Shown here piece after piece: positions 1 to 6,411 of a stretch of 12,559 nt of DNA. This DNA is from Methanobacteriota archaeon (GTDB taxonomy: Archaea > Thermoplasmatota > Thermoplasmata > RBG-16-68-12), in contig VBLR01000162.1 in assembly GCA_005878665.1 (NCBI GenBank), forward strand, positions 1-12,559, read 5' to 3'. Position 1 is the first letter of the stretch, and every line of letters begins with the position of its first letter. The notes under the pieces were generated by a model. The model saw only the letters and a list, made by a program, of their open reading frames with translations, did no database searches and was not told the origin of the DNA. Made by a program: the position numbers and the translations under genes.

Positions 1-278
1 TTCATCGACGAGTAGACGATGTTCGAGATCAGCTTCGCACTCTCCTTGACGGACACCGGGTAGCCGCGACGCAAGGCGAGGAGCCGCCGTTCGGCCTTCG
101 CCAGGTTCACGAGGTACTCGGCATCCGACATCGCACCGGCGATCGCCACCGCGGTCGCGCCATCGAGGGAGAAGATCTTCTGGACCACTTTCGATCCGAC
201 GAAGAACCCCTTCGAGGCGCGCTTGTCCGCCGCGAGGACGACGCCGTCCTTGCTTCGTATGCCCACCGTTGTGGTCAT
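1..278 (-). CDS. psmB: 20S proteasome beta subunit, N-terminal part (3' end beyond left edge)
   Basis: Catalytic beta subunit of the archaeal 20S proteasome, an Ntn-hydrolase that degrades unfolded proteins in the cytoplasm. The first 92 residues are visible. The protein starts M-TTTVGIRSKDGVVLAADKR. Numbering from the Thr after Met, Thr1, Asp17 (in AADKRAS) and Lys33 (in VVQKIF) all fall at the canonical catalytic positions, and an AIAGAMSDAE segment follows. The ATG at 278 is the only usable start: in-frame codons upstream contain no ATG, GTG or TTG before a TGA at 321-323. A GAGGT Shine-Dalgarno-like element lies about 5 nt upstream. The propeptide is therefore only the initiator Met, shorter than the few-residue to 49-residue propeptides I know from studied archaeal beta subunits. 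Family assignment is firm; the C-terminal half is not in the window. Confidence 0.95.
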   Translation of the reverse strand, partial: MTTTVGIRSKDGVVLAADKRASKGFFVGSKVVQKIFSLDGATAVAIAGAMSDAEYLVNLAKAERRLLALRRGYPVSVKESAKLISNIVYSSM

Positions 279-409
279 GTTGAACCTCGGATCCCTATGT
301 GGGCGGTCGGGTAAGTTGATTCAAGTTCCGGAGACCAAGTCACACGATGGCCAGCACGGTCGCTCGAGACGACGGGCTTTCTAAACTGACCTGGGGGTCA
401 GGTCCGGGC

Positions 410-769
410 TCAGTGCTTCCTCGTCCGAAGCGCCCAGGCGACCAGGAAGAGCGCGCCGAAGATCCCCGCGGGGACCGCCACGAGGAACCCCAACGCTTTG
501 GCGTCCATTCCCGCCGGTCCCCCGCCAATCGGTTCCGAAATCGAACGGACTTGGACTTGGTGCTCGCCGCTCGACTGATCCCTCACTTCGTTGCCCCACC
601 GATCGTTCGCGAGGACGTGATACAGAATCGCGGGCGTGACCGGCGTGGAAGCGATGCTGGGAGAGCTGAGGACGATCAGGACGGCCAGGACCCAAAGCGG
701 AGCCTAGGGTACAATCCCGACCTCGCGGCGCAGCCTCCCCTTCCTCGCCGTCATCTCCCATTTCGTCAT
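410..769 (-). pseudogene. Small secreted/membrane-anchored protein with in-frame TAG in the signal peptide
   Basis: Read from ATG 769 (or ATG 754) the frame gives a basic N-region (MTARKGRLRREVGIVP), then a TAG at 704-706. It continues directly as the hydrophobic core APLWVLAVLIVL and a cleavage-like SSPSIAS. A short extracellular domain of about 50 residues follows, then a C-terminal membrane helix (LGFLVAVPAGIFGALFLVAW), the basic tail RTRKH and a TGA. With the TAG bridged, this is a classical signal-peptide plus C-anchor architecture, which is why I believe the frame is or was coding. No ATG, GTG or TTG lies between the TAG and the hydrophobic core. Possible explanations are a recent nonsense mutation, a sequencing error, suppression or recoding of UAG, or a non-canonical start. 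Function unknown. TAG ends several other genes here, which argues against general reassignment. Confidence 0.5.
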
Positions 770-829
770 GGGTCCAGGCGGTATTTCTCGATTCCTCCGA
801 TCGGCTTGCCAATTGCGATCACATGATCG

Positions 830-1108
830 CTATGTAACTGCGGGTTTCATCCTCTTCGTTCCGGAAGTCTTCGCAGTCGGTGTCAGGAGTCGTTCCCTCG
901 CGTCGGGGACGAACAGGAAATAGAGGAGGGCCATCCGAAAGAGGCTCGTCGTTTTCATGCCTCCCATCTGCAGAACCGAGCCTAGTTCGGGAAAGCAATC
1001 GAAGAACAGATCGTGAGCGAGTGCTTCATGGCCCACGGTTTTCATGGTCGTCAAGAGCGATTTCATTTCCGGCTCCGACATCGTCCAACGTCGATCTTTC
1101 CGAGGCAT
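830..1108 (-). CDS. Hypothetical 92-residue protein
   Basis: I do not recognise a family. The product has a charged N-terminus, a central stretch with a balanced composition (HEALAHDLFFDCFPELGSVL), a hydrophobic segment FRMALLYFLFV around residues 57-67 and a basic, Thr-rich tail. It is less arginine-heavy than the spurious frames in this GC-rich DNA. Starts are ATG at 1108 or the internal ATG ten codons in (MSEPEM). A TTTAA box at 1143-1148 lies about 37 nt upstream, compatible with a short leader. It ends in TAG at 830-832. The interrupted membrane-protein gene follows downstream in the same reading frame. Coding status is plausible rather than proven. Confidence 0.45.
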   Translation of the reverse strand: MPRKDRRWTMSEPEMKSLLTTMKTVGHEALAHDLFFDCFPELGSVLQMGGMKTTSLFRMALLYFLFVPDARERLLTPTAKTSGTKRMKPAVT

Positions 1109-1142
1109 GACAATCCCCGGATTTCACAACGAGGAGCGCGCC

Positions 1143-1148
1143 TTAAAG
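1143..1148 (-). promoter_or_regulatory. TATA-like box for the 92-residue ORF
   Basis: CTTTAA on the minus strand in GC-rich surroundings, centred about 37 nt upstream of the ATG at 1108. This would give a transcript with a leader of roughly 10 nt. Inferred from spacing only. Confidence 0.3.
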
Positions 1149-1182
1149 CGACGAGCCGCTCGAAGACCCAAACCACAGTGTC

Positions 1183-1220
1183 GTGTCAAGAAACAAGTGG
1201 TATTTTGCGTAAGTTGACAC
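1183..1220. repeat. 7-bp inverted repeat GTGTCAA/TTGACAC
   Basis: Perfect 7-bp arms at 1183-1189 and 1214-1220 with a 24-nt AT-richer spacer. It lies in the gap between the winged-helix gene (stop at 1234) and the 92-residue ORF, upstream of the latter's TATA-like box. It could be a paired half-site for a dimeric regulator. The long spacer makes a terminator hairpin unlikely. Confidence 0.3.
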
Positions 1221-1233
1221 GGGGCAGGCCGAC

Positions 1234-1824
1234 TCACGCGCTGATTCCGCGATCCGCCTTTGAGGAAATCTCTCGCGACACGTGGTGGAACAGCTCGTAG
1301 CCGAGTCGCGTCGCCTCGTCGAAACGGCCGGGCGAGTCCACCTTCGCGGTCATCGTGAGTTGACCGGGCCGGACGAGGATCTCGATTCCGATCGTGTCGT
1401 CCTCGAGCGCCCAGCCCAGCCGAAGGCCCTCGTCCGACTCCGAGAACCCGTACCAACGCAACGGGCCGATCCATGTGCCGCGCAGCGCGCCGACCAGCCC
1501 CCGCAGGTCGACATGAGCCGGGAGCGAGGTCTGGAGAATCGTCGCGTTCGGCCCGACGGGCTTCAGAGAGCTCGGACTCAAGAAGCCGAGGGCGCGCCGC
1601 GAGACACGATACCCGAGGTCCGTCCGCTCCACGAGTTCGCTGTCGGCGAGTCGGTGGAGCGCTCGGGAGAGCTGCTCCGGATGGATGCCGAGGCGTCGCC
1701 GTAATCCTTGAAAGGCGACCTGAGAATCCGGATCATGGGACAGGAACTCGAGGACCTCGCGGTCATGGTCGCGCAAGTCGTCGAGAGCCTCTCGCGCCGA
1801 CGGGTCCACGGAGGTCGGTACCAT
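1234..1824 (-). CDS. Winged helix-turn-helix (MarR/ArsR-like) DNA-binding protein
   Basis: A 196-residue protein. Residues about 15-80 form a winged helix: DREVLEFLSHD (helix 1), then the helix-turn-helix segment LRRRLGIHPEQLSRALHRLADS, then the wing strand ELVERTDLGYRVS. The C-terminal half (about 95-190) is an alpha/beta domain I cannot name. It contains ILQTSLPAHVDLRGLVGAL and a strand-rich middle, and may sense a ligand or mediate dimerisation. I chose ATG 1824 over GTG 1839 because a CTTAAA box centred near 1855 is about 31 nt upstream, giving a near-leaderless mRNA starting at or just before this ATG. Its targets are unknown. The neighbouring M29-like gene lies 124 bp upstream on the same strand. 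Confidence 0.8.
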   Translation of the reverse strand: MVPTSVDPSAREALDDLRDHDREVLEFLSHDPDSQVAFQGLRRRLGIHPEQLSRALHRLADSELVERTDLGYRVSRRALGFLSPSSLKPVGPNATILQTSLPAHVDLRGLVGALRGTWIGPLRWYGFSESDEGLRLGWALEDDTIGIEILVRPGQLTMTAKVDSPGRFDEATRLGYELFHHVSREISSKADRGISA

Positions 1825-1851
1825 GGTGAATGGACACACGGCGGCGGTTTG

Positions 1852-1858
1852 CTTTAAG
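1852..1858 (-). promoter_or_regulatory. TATA-like box for the winged-helix gene
   Basis: Minus-strand CTTAAAGC, centred about 31 nt upstream of ATG 1824 within GC-rich flanks. It decides the choice of ATG 1824 over the GTG at 1839, which would lie too close to the box. Confidence 0.45.
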
Positions 1859-1947
1859 GCTGAGGGTCACGCGTGTCGATGTTGAGAATGATCGGCTCAG
1901 CGCTCCCCCGGAACGATTCTCGCTGATGGATGGTTGCGTGATGGCCT

Positions 1948-3039
1948 TCAGGCCGCGAGACGTCCCTTGTCCACGACGACTTTCGTCCCGACGCGCACGG
2001 TCGCGTTCGTGAGACGGCCCTGGAAGCCGAAGTTAGAATGGTTTTTCCCGCCATATTCGGAGTTGTCGCCGATCCCGATCTCGACCGCGCCGGAGACGAG
2101 ATCGTCTTGGAGGAATCCATAGCTCGCCGCCGGGTTCAAGCCAATTTGAAGCCAGCCGAGTCGGTCCTTCGCGCCCGTCGCTCGGTCGTACTGGCTCCGG
2201 ATCGACTCCTCGTTCGTCCCGGCGCTCCAGGTGGCCTTGCCGTCCTTGAACTGGAACGCGACATCGGTGACCTGAAGTCCCAGATAGGGCACGGGCCGGT
2301 CAAATCGAACGACGCCCTCCGCGGATGTCTCGCCCGGGCACACGATCACATATCCCGGCGGGACGTTCGTCATGAACTCGCCCTCCTTTACGTCTTGAGC
2401 GTCGACGATGCCATCGTCCGACTGCGCGGCGCGGCCTTTCAACTCGCAGACGAACCGCGTGCCGTTCGGGGCGCTCACCTCGACCTCTGCGTCTTTCGAG
2501 AGGAGTGCCGCGAGCTTCTTCCCCTTGCGCGAAATTGGATTGAAGTCCACGGAACTCGCGCGGAGGATCATGTCCCGCCACGCATCGAATTCAAAGCCGT
2601 ACGACCGCGCGCGCTCGCGGCTCACATAGCCCAAGAGGACCCGCGCGCCGCGGAGGCCCGCCCGTTCCGCGCGGCGATACCAGTCCGAGTTGTACGACGT
2701 CGCGGCTTGGGATTTCTCCATGTTCTTCCGGTACCGCGCAATGTCCGCGGGGCCCGGGAAGAAAACGTACGCGTCCGCCTTCGACAGCGCAGCCCATTCC
2801 GCCGCGGAGACTTGCCCGAGTTTCGTGGACGGGAGGTTCTCGACGGATTTCCAGTGCGTCTCCTCGTCCTCCAGCAGGAGCATCGGACGAGCGCCGACGG
2901 CGCGCAGTTGGTACACGACCTCCTTGGCGGCATCGAGGCCGTGATTCCAGCACTCGACGATGACGTTCTCTTTCGGTTGGATGTGCAGGCTTCGACGGAC
3001 AACATTCTTCGCGAGCGCTTCGTAGTCGGACGTGGCCAT
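1948..3039 (-). CDS. M29 (AmpS/aminopeptidase T)-like protein, probably lacking the metal site
   Basis: A 363-residue protein with the overall plan of M29 metallo-aminopeptidases (COG2309). It has an N-terminal alpha/beta domain (residues 1-160), then the diagnostic C-terminal blocks: EFMTNVPPGYVIVCPGETSAEG (221-242, here split as EFMTNVPPGYV and IVCPGETSAEG), DRLGWLQIGLNP (292-303), GAVEIGIGDNSEYGG (317-331) and NHSNFGFQG (333-341). Compared with the family motifs as I remember them (NLPxGEV, GElgiG, HialGdN, HxD), the ligands read Tyr230, Trp296, Glu320, Gly338 and Gln340, so all five metal ligands look replaced. The fold is probably kept but peptidase activity is doubtful. ATG 3039 is preceded by a TATTTA box about 35 nt upstream. 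It is divergent from the GMC oxidoreductase gene. Length and family placement are secure; function is open. Confidence 0.8.
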   Translation of the reverse strand: MATSDYEALAKNVVRRSLHIQPKENVIVECWNHGLDAAKEVVYQLRAVGARPMLLLEDEETHWKSVENLPSTKLGQVSAAEWAALSKADAYVFFPGPADIARYRKNMEKSQAATSYNSDWYRRAERAGLRGARVLLGYVSRERARSYGFEFDAWRDMILRASSVDFNPISRKGKKLAALLSKDAEVEVSAPNGTRFVCELKGRAAQSDDGIVDAQDVKEGEFMTNVPPGYVIVCPGETSAEGVVRFDRPVPYLGLQVTDVAFQFKDGKATWSAGTNEESIRSQYDRATGAKDRLGWLQIGLNPAASYGFLQDDLVSGAVEIGIGDNSEYGGKNHSNFGFQGRLTNATVRVGTKVVVDKGRLAA

Positions 3040-3070
3040 CGCCCCAGCGCCGACGAACCCGGGTCGCGGA

Positions 3071-3076
3071 TAAATA
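3071..3076 (-). promoter_or_regulatory. TATA box in the M29-like/GMC divergent intergenic region
   Basis: TAAATA on the plus strand (TATTTA on minus), the only AT-rich patch between the two divergent genes. It lies about 35 nt upstream of ATG 3039, fitting a short-leader transcript for the leftward gene. It is about 70 nt from the rightward TTG, so it is less suited to that gene. An 8-bp palindrome ACCCGGGT (3057-3064) sits between the box and the leftward start. Confidence 0.45.
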
Positions 3077-3143
3077 GGTACGCTCTCCGGGCGAAGGGAC
3101 CTTAGGACCGTCTTCCGTTCCGGTCGCGCGGGAGACGAGTTGT

Positions 3144-5183
3144 TTGGTCAGCGCGGAAACGCTCTCGACCCGGGAGAGCGCCACGCTTCGGCTCCTCGCC
3201 GACACCTTGGTGCCATCGCTCGCGGTGGAACCGGATTCAGATGGTTTCTACGCGCGCAGGGCGAGCGATCTCGCGGTCGACGGGGACGTCGCCCGCATCA
3301 TCGAGCGTTACGTTTCCCCGCAGCAGAGAGCGGACTTCCGTCGGCTCCTCCGGACGATTGAGAGTCGAGGGGCGAACCTGCTCCTTTCAGGGAGTCCGCG
3401 TCGGTTCTCTTCGGAGAGCCAGGCGGAACGAGAGCGGTTTTTGCTTGGGTGGGCACACAGTCGCTTCGGGGTCAAGCGACGAGGGTTTCAGGCCGTGAAA
3501 CGCCTCGTTCTGTTTCTCACCTATGCGAAAGCCGTCGACCATGGCGTCAATCCGAACTGGCCCTCGATCGGCTATGATGGTCCTCGATCCTCCGAGATAT
3601 CGACCGCGCCCGATCGGTCCGAAGGTCGGATCGAGCCGCTACGACCGATGCAGGAAGCGACCCTGGAGGCCGACGTGTGTATTGTCGGCAGCGGCGCGGG
3701 AGGCTCGGTGATCGCCGCGAAACTCGCGGAATCGGGCCATCGCGTCGTGGTCCTCGAAGCCGGGCCGTATCGCACGGCGGACGACTTCACCCAGCGGGAA
3801 GCGGACGCGTACGACACGATGTTCCAGGGCCATGGCGTCCTCACGTCACGAGACTCGGCGTTCAGCGTCCTCGCCGGCCAGACCGCGGGCGGCAGCACGA
3901 CGATCAACTGGATGACGTGCCTCGAGCCACCGCGATGGGCCCGGGAGGAATGGGACACGGAGTGCGGCCTGACCGGAGTGGCCTCGCCCGCATTCGACGC
4001 GTTCATCGACGAGATTTGGAACCGACTTCATGTGAACGTCGACGAGAGCACCGTCAATCCGTCGAACGACGTTTTGCGTCGCGGCAGCGAAGCCCTTGGC
4101 TACAGCCTCGGCGTCGATTACGACGTGATTCCTCGGAACGCGCTTGGCTGCGCGGACCGATGCGACTTCTGCTTCTTCGGGTGCGTATACAATGCGAAGC
4201 GGTCCGCCCTCGTCACGTATCTGCCCGACGCCTACCGCGCAGGAGCTCGGTTCCTCTTCGACACGAAGGCCGATCGCGTCGTGATTGAAAGCGGCGAGGC
4301 ACGAGGCGTCGAGGCGACCTTCCGGAGCGACGGTCGCGAATTCCCCATCCACGTTCGGGCGCGGACCGTCGTCGCCGCGGGGAGCGCGATCCAGACGCCC
4401 GCCCTCCTGTTGCGGTCCGGTGTGCGGTCTCCGGGCGTGGGCATCGGGCTGCGGCTCGATCCAACGACCGCCCTGTTCGGGGAATTTCCACACCCGGTCC
4501 GAATGTGGAGCGGGCCGATGCAGACGATCGTCGTGCGCCGGTTCCAGGATTCGGACGAGGGCCACCACGGCCCCTGGCTAGAGAGCGCACCGGGGCATCC
4601 CGGACTCTCCGCCCTCGCGATCCCCTGGACGAGCGGACGCGCCCACAAGGACGCCATGCGTCGCCTCCATCGCGCGGCGTCGACGATCGTGCTGGTGCGC
4701 GACGTCGCCGAAGGTCGCGTGACGATCGACCGTCGCGGCGAACCGATTCTCGACTATCAGCTCTCGGCCCGAGATCGCCGGAACCTGACCCGCGGATTGC
4801 AAGAGGCCGCGCGAATTCATCGGGCCGCCGGCGCCTGCCGCATCGGTTCCCTTCATCTTCGGGAGTGTTCCGCGGGCGACGGCAGCCATCCGATCCGCCC
4901 GGGGGAACTCGATGCATTCGTCGAGCGTCTCGGACGCCTGGGCATCCGCGAGAACGGGGTCGCCCTGTTCTCGGCTCACCCGATGGGCTCGGCTCGTGCC
5001 GGGTTGAATCCGAAAACCTCGGCCGCGAAACCGACGGGCGAGTCCCACGAGGTGCGGAGTCTATGGATCGGGGATGGGAGCATCCTGCCCACGGCCCCGG
5101 GCGTGAACCCCATGATATCGATCATGGCCGTCGCCCTCCGGACGGCGGGGTTCATCCGCGAGCGCCTGGCGACTTTGAAGTAG
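3144..5183 (+). CDS. GMC-family flavoprotein, long-chain-alcohol-oxidase-like, with N-terminal Gluconate-2-DH-subunit-3-like domain
   Basis: A 679-residue FAD oxidoreductase of the glucose-methanol-choline group, closest by motif to long-chain fatty alcohol oxidases/dehydrogenases, which oxidise an alcohol to the aldehyde. Residues 1-140 are helical and begin LRLLADTLVPS, like gluconate-2-dehydrogenase subunit 3. The FAD Rossmann motif VGSGAGGSVIAAKLAESG is at 181-198 with LEAG following. TAGGSTTINW is at 247-256, and a Cys cluster (C336, C340, C343, C347) precedes a KRSALVTYLPDA stretch. The C-terminal catalytic block has SAHPMGSARAG (His612) and PTAPGVNPMISIMAVA (Asn655), the usual His/Asn pair. 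The start is a TTG with GGAG about 9 nt upstream; no ATG or GTG is available. It ends in TAG, 25 bp from the convergent VOC gene. The physiological substrate is not known. Confidence 0.88.
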   Translation: MVSAETLSTRESATLRLLADTLVPSLAVEPDSDGFYARRASDLAVDGDVARIIERYVSPQQRADFRRLLRTIESRGANLLLSGSPRRFSSESQAERERFLLGWAHSRFGVKRRGFQAVKRLVLFLTYAKAVDHGVNPNWPSIGYDGPRSSEISTAPDRSEGRIEPLRPMQEATLEADVCIVGSGAGGSVIAAKLAESGHRVVVLEAGPYRTADDFTQREADAYDTMFQGHGVLTSRDSAFSVLAGQTAGGSTTINWMTCLEPPRWAREEWDTECGLTGVASPAFDAFIDEIWNRLHVNVDESTVNPSNDVLRRGSEALGYSLGVDYDVIPRNALGCADRCDFCFFGCVYNAKRSALVTYLPDAYRAGARFLFDTKADRVVIESGEARGVEATFRSDGREFPIHVRARTVVAAGSAIQTPALLLRSGVRSPGVGIGLRLDPTTALFGEFPHPVRMWSGPMQTIVVRRFQDSDEGHHGPWLESAPGHPGLSALAIPWTSGRAHKDAMRRLHRAASTIVLVRDVAEGRVTIDRRGEPILDYQLSARDRRNLTRGLQEAARIHRAAGACRIGSLHLRECSAGDGSHPIRPGELDAFVERLGRLGIRENGVALFSAHPMGSARAGLNPKTSAAKPTGESHEVRSLWIGDGSILPTAPGVNPMISIMAVALRTAGFIRERLATLK

Positions 5184-5208
5184 CTGTCGTCGACCTCGCT
5201 CCCGGGCC

Positions 5209-5550
5209 TCAGTCCTCGAGGATGTAGAACTCGTTCCCGTCGGGATCCTTGAACATCGCGTAGGTTCCCCAATCTTCGCTCGTGGTCGGCGTGGTGAAGT
5301 CGACCCCTGCTTTCCGAAGTGCCTGCTCCTCCTTCTTGACGTCCTTCGAAACGAAGGAGATTCCGGAGTTGCCAGGTTCGAGCGGATAGTACCCCTCGCA
5401 GAGATGGAACGCGACGTTCTCGTTCTTCGGGGCCACGGTGATCCAGTGGCCTTGGTGGTCCCGGATTTCGAAGCCGAGCTTCTCCGTGTACCACTTGGCC
5501 GATTTCTTCGCGTCGGAGACGACGAGGGCGATCGTGGTAAGGCGCATCAT
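5209..5550 (-). CDS. VOC superfamily (glyoxalase/bleomycin-resistance/dioxygenase fold) protein
   Basis: A 113-residue single-domain protein made of two beta-alpha-beta-beta-beta modules: MMRLTTIALVVSD..WYTEKLGFE in the first half, NSGISFVSKDVKKEEQALRKAG and YAMFKDPDGNEFYILED in the second. Of the usual metal positions, the first is Ala8 (TTIALVV, normally His). Others may be His in VAFHL and Glu107 in DGNEF, so the metal site looks incomplete and the enzyme activity cannot be predicted. ATG 5550 is favoured over ATG 5547 because the TTTATG box is centred 27 nt upstream, ideal for a leaderless mRNA. It is divergent from the nucleotidyltransferase gene and convergent with the GMC gene. Confidence 0.87.
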   Translation of the reverse strand: MMRLTTIALVVSDAKKSAKWYTEKLGFEIRDHQGHWITVAPKNENVAFHLCEGYYPLEPGNSGISFVSKDVKKEEQALRKAGVDFTTPTTSEDWGTYAMFKDPDGNEFYILED

Positions 5551-5566
5551 GGCGACGGGATTCGCT

Positions 5567-5593
5567 CGCGGTCCATAAAGACAGCGGACCGCG
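5567..5593. promoter_or_regulatory. TATA box enclosed by 8-bp inverted repeat between VOC and nucleotidyltransferase genes
   Basis: Left arm CGCGGTCC (5567-5574), right arm GGACCGCG (5586-5593), perfectly complementary, with an 11-nt spacer ATAAAGACAGC. The spacer and last arm base form the TATA-like CATAAAG (TTTATG on minus) that serves the VOC gene 27 nt away. Arms are centred 19 bp apart, about two helical turns. A dimeric regulator bound here would block TBP/TFB. The operator role is inferred from layout only. Confidence 0.45.
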
Positions 5594-5628
5594 GAAAGGC
5601 TCATGTCCCCTTCCTGGTTGTGCCGGAC

Positions 5629-6357
5629 ATGGCCCCCTCGCGCCGACTCGAGCTCGCGAAGGCGCTGGCGAACGAGCTGAAGGAGCGACAGGGTCGGAAC
5701 CTCGTCGCGGTCGGCGTGTACGGGTCCGTGGCTCGCGGAGAGGAACGCGCGCATTCCGACGTCGACGTGCTCGTCGTCGTTCGACGCCCGCGGGCCGCGA
5801 TTCATCACGTCGTGAGAGATGGCGTCCTCCTCACGATCCTGCAGCAGACGCCCGAGCAAGCGAGGGCCGAGGTCCTGGGCGCCCGGCCGGACCTGAACGC
5901 TGCACTCGGCGGCTGGCGTTCGTTGAAACCCTTGTATGATCCATCCGGACTGTTGCGCGCGCTCATGAAACGGGCGAAGCACCCGACCGCGGCGCAATTC
6001 CGGGAGGCCGCGCGCCGAGCGCTCATCGAGACCTACGAGGACCTTGGGAAAGTTCGCAATGCGGTCGCTGCCGAGGACGAAGAGGAGGCGCGCGAGATGG
6101 CGATTTGGTACTCCGGTGCGGCCGCTGGCGCACTCCTCGACCTCCATTCCCATGTCCTGCGGACCGGCCGGCGCGCGTTCGTCGCGATTCGCCAATACGG
6201 GGCCGTGGGCGAAGCGATTCGACGACTTCGGCATGAGACCCTGTCCCTTGAGGAGACACGCCGGCTTGCCGAGGCTTCGTGGGCGGACCTCCTCGCCCTC
6301 GCCCGGCGACAACGGGTTCGTCTTCCAACGTTCGCGGGAGCCCGTGGAAGCCTTTAG
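5629..6357 (+). CDS. Nucleotidyltransferase-fold protein (KNTase/MNT type) with helical C-terminal domain
   Basis: A 242-residue protein. Residues 25-50 carry the polymerase-beta-type signature GVYGSVARGEERAHSDVDVL: GS at 32-33 and the metal-binding Asp44 and Asp46. The third carboxylate is not obvious in the following strand (VLLTILQQT). Residues from about 120 on are helical (EDEEEAREMAIWYSGAAAGALLDLHSHVL), resembling the helical partner domains of antibiotic or protein nucleotidylyltransferases; here the two are in one chain. The substrate (small molecule, protein or RNA) cannot be told. The start is taken as ATG 5629; an in-frame GTG lies three codons upstream. It is divergent from the VOC gene with 78 bp between starts, and 54 bp upstream of the next membrane-protein gene, so probably an operon with it. 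Confidence 0.82.
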   Translation: MAPSRRLELAKALANELKERQGRNLVAVGVYGSVARGEERAHSDVDVLVVVRRPRAAIHHVVRDGVLLTILQQTPEQARAEVLGARPDLNAALGGWRSLKPLYDPSGLLRALMKRAKHPTAAQFREAARRALIETYEDLGKVRNAVAAEDEEEAREMAIWYSGAAAGALLDLHSHVLRTGRRAFVAIRQYGAVGEAIRRLRHETLSLEETRRLAEASWADLLALARRQRVRLPTFAGARGSL

Positions 6358-6411
6358 GCCGAAGAACCCGTTGACGCCTAGGAGAGAGGGTCCGACATCG
6401 GCGTCACGGGA

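Noticed and set aside
347..826. Open frame of 159 codons on the plus strand
   Set aside because: It is antisense to the signal-peptide/membrane protein, is very rich in Arg, Asp and Pro, and has no promoter or family resemblance; typical by-product of GC-rich DNA.
1884..1926. Overlapping inverted repeats GAGAAT/ATTCTC and TCAGCG/CGCTGA downstream of the M29-like gene
   Set aside because: Arms of only 6 bp with loops of 26 and 18 nt and no T-tract; too weak to call a terminator or operator.
2038..3105. Long open frame (355 codons) on the plus strand
   Set aside because: It lies opposite the M29-like gene and overlaps its promoter; its Arg/Val/Leu-rich sequence shows no motif, whereas the minus-strand product matches a known family.
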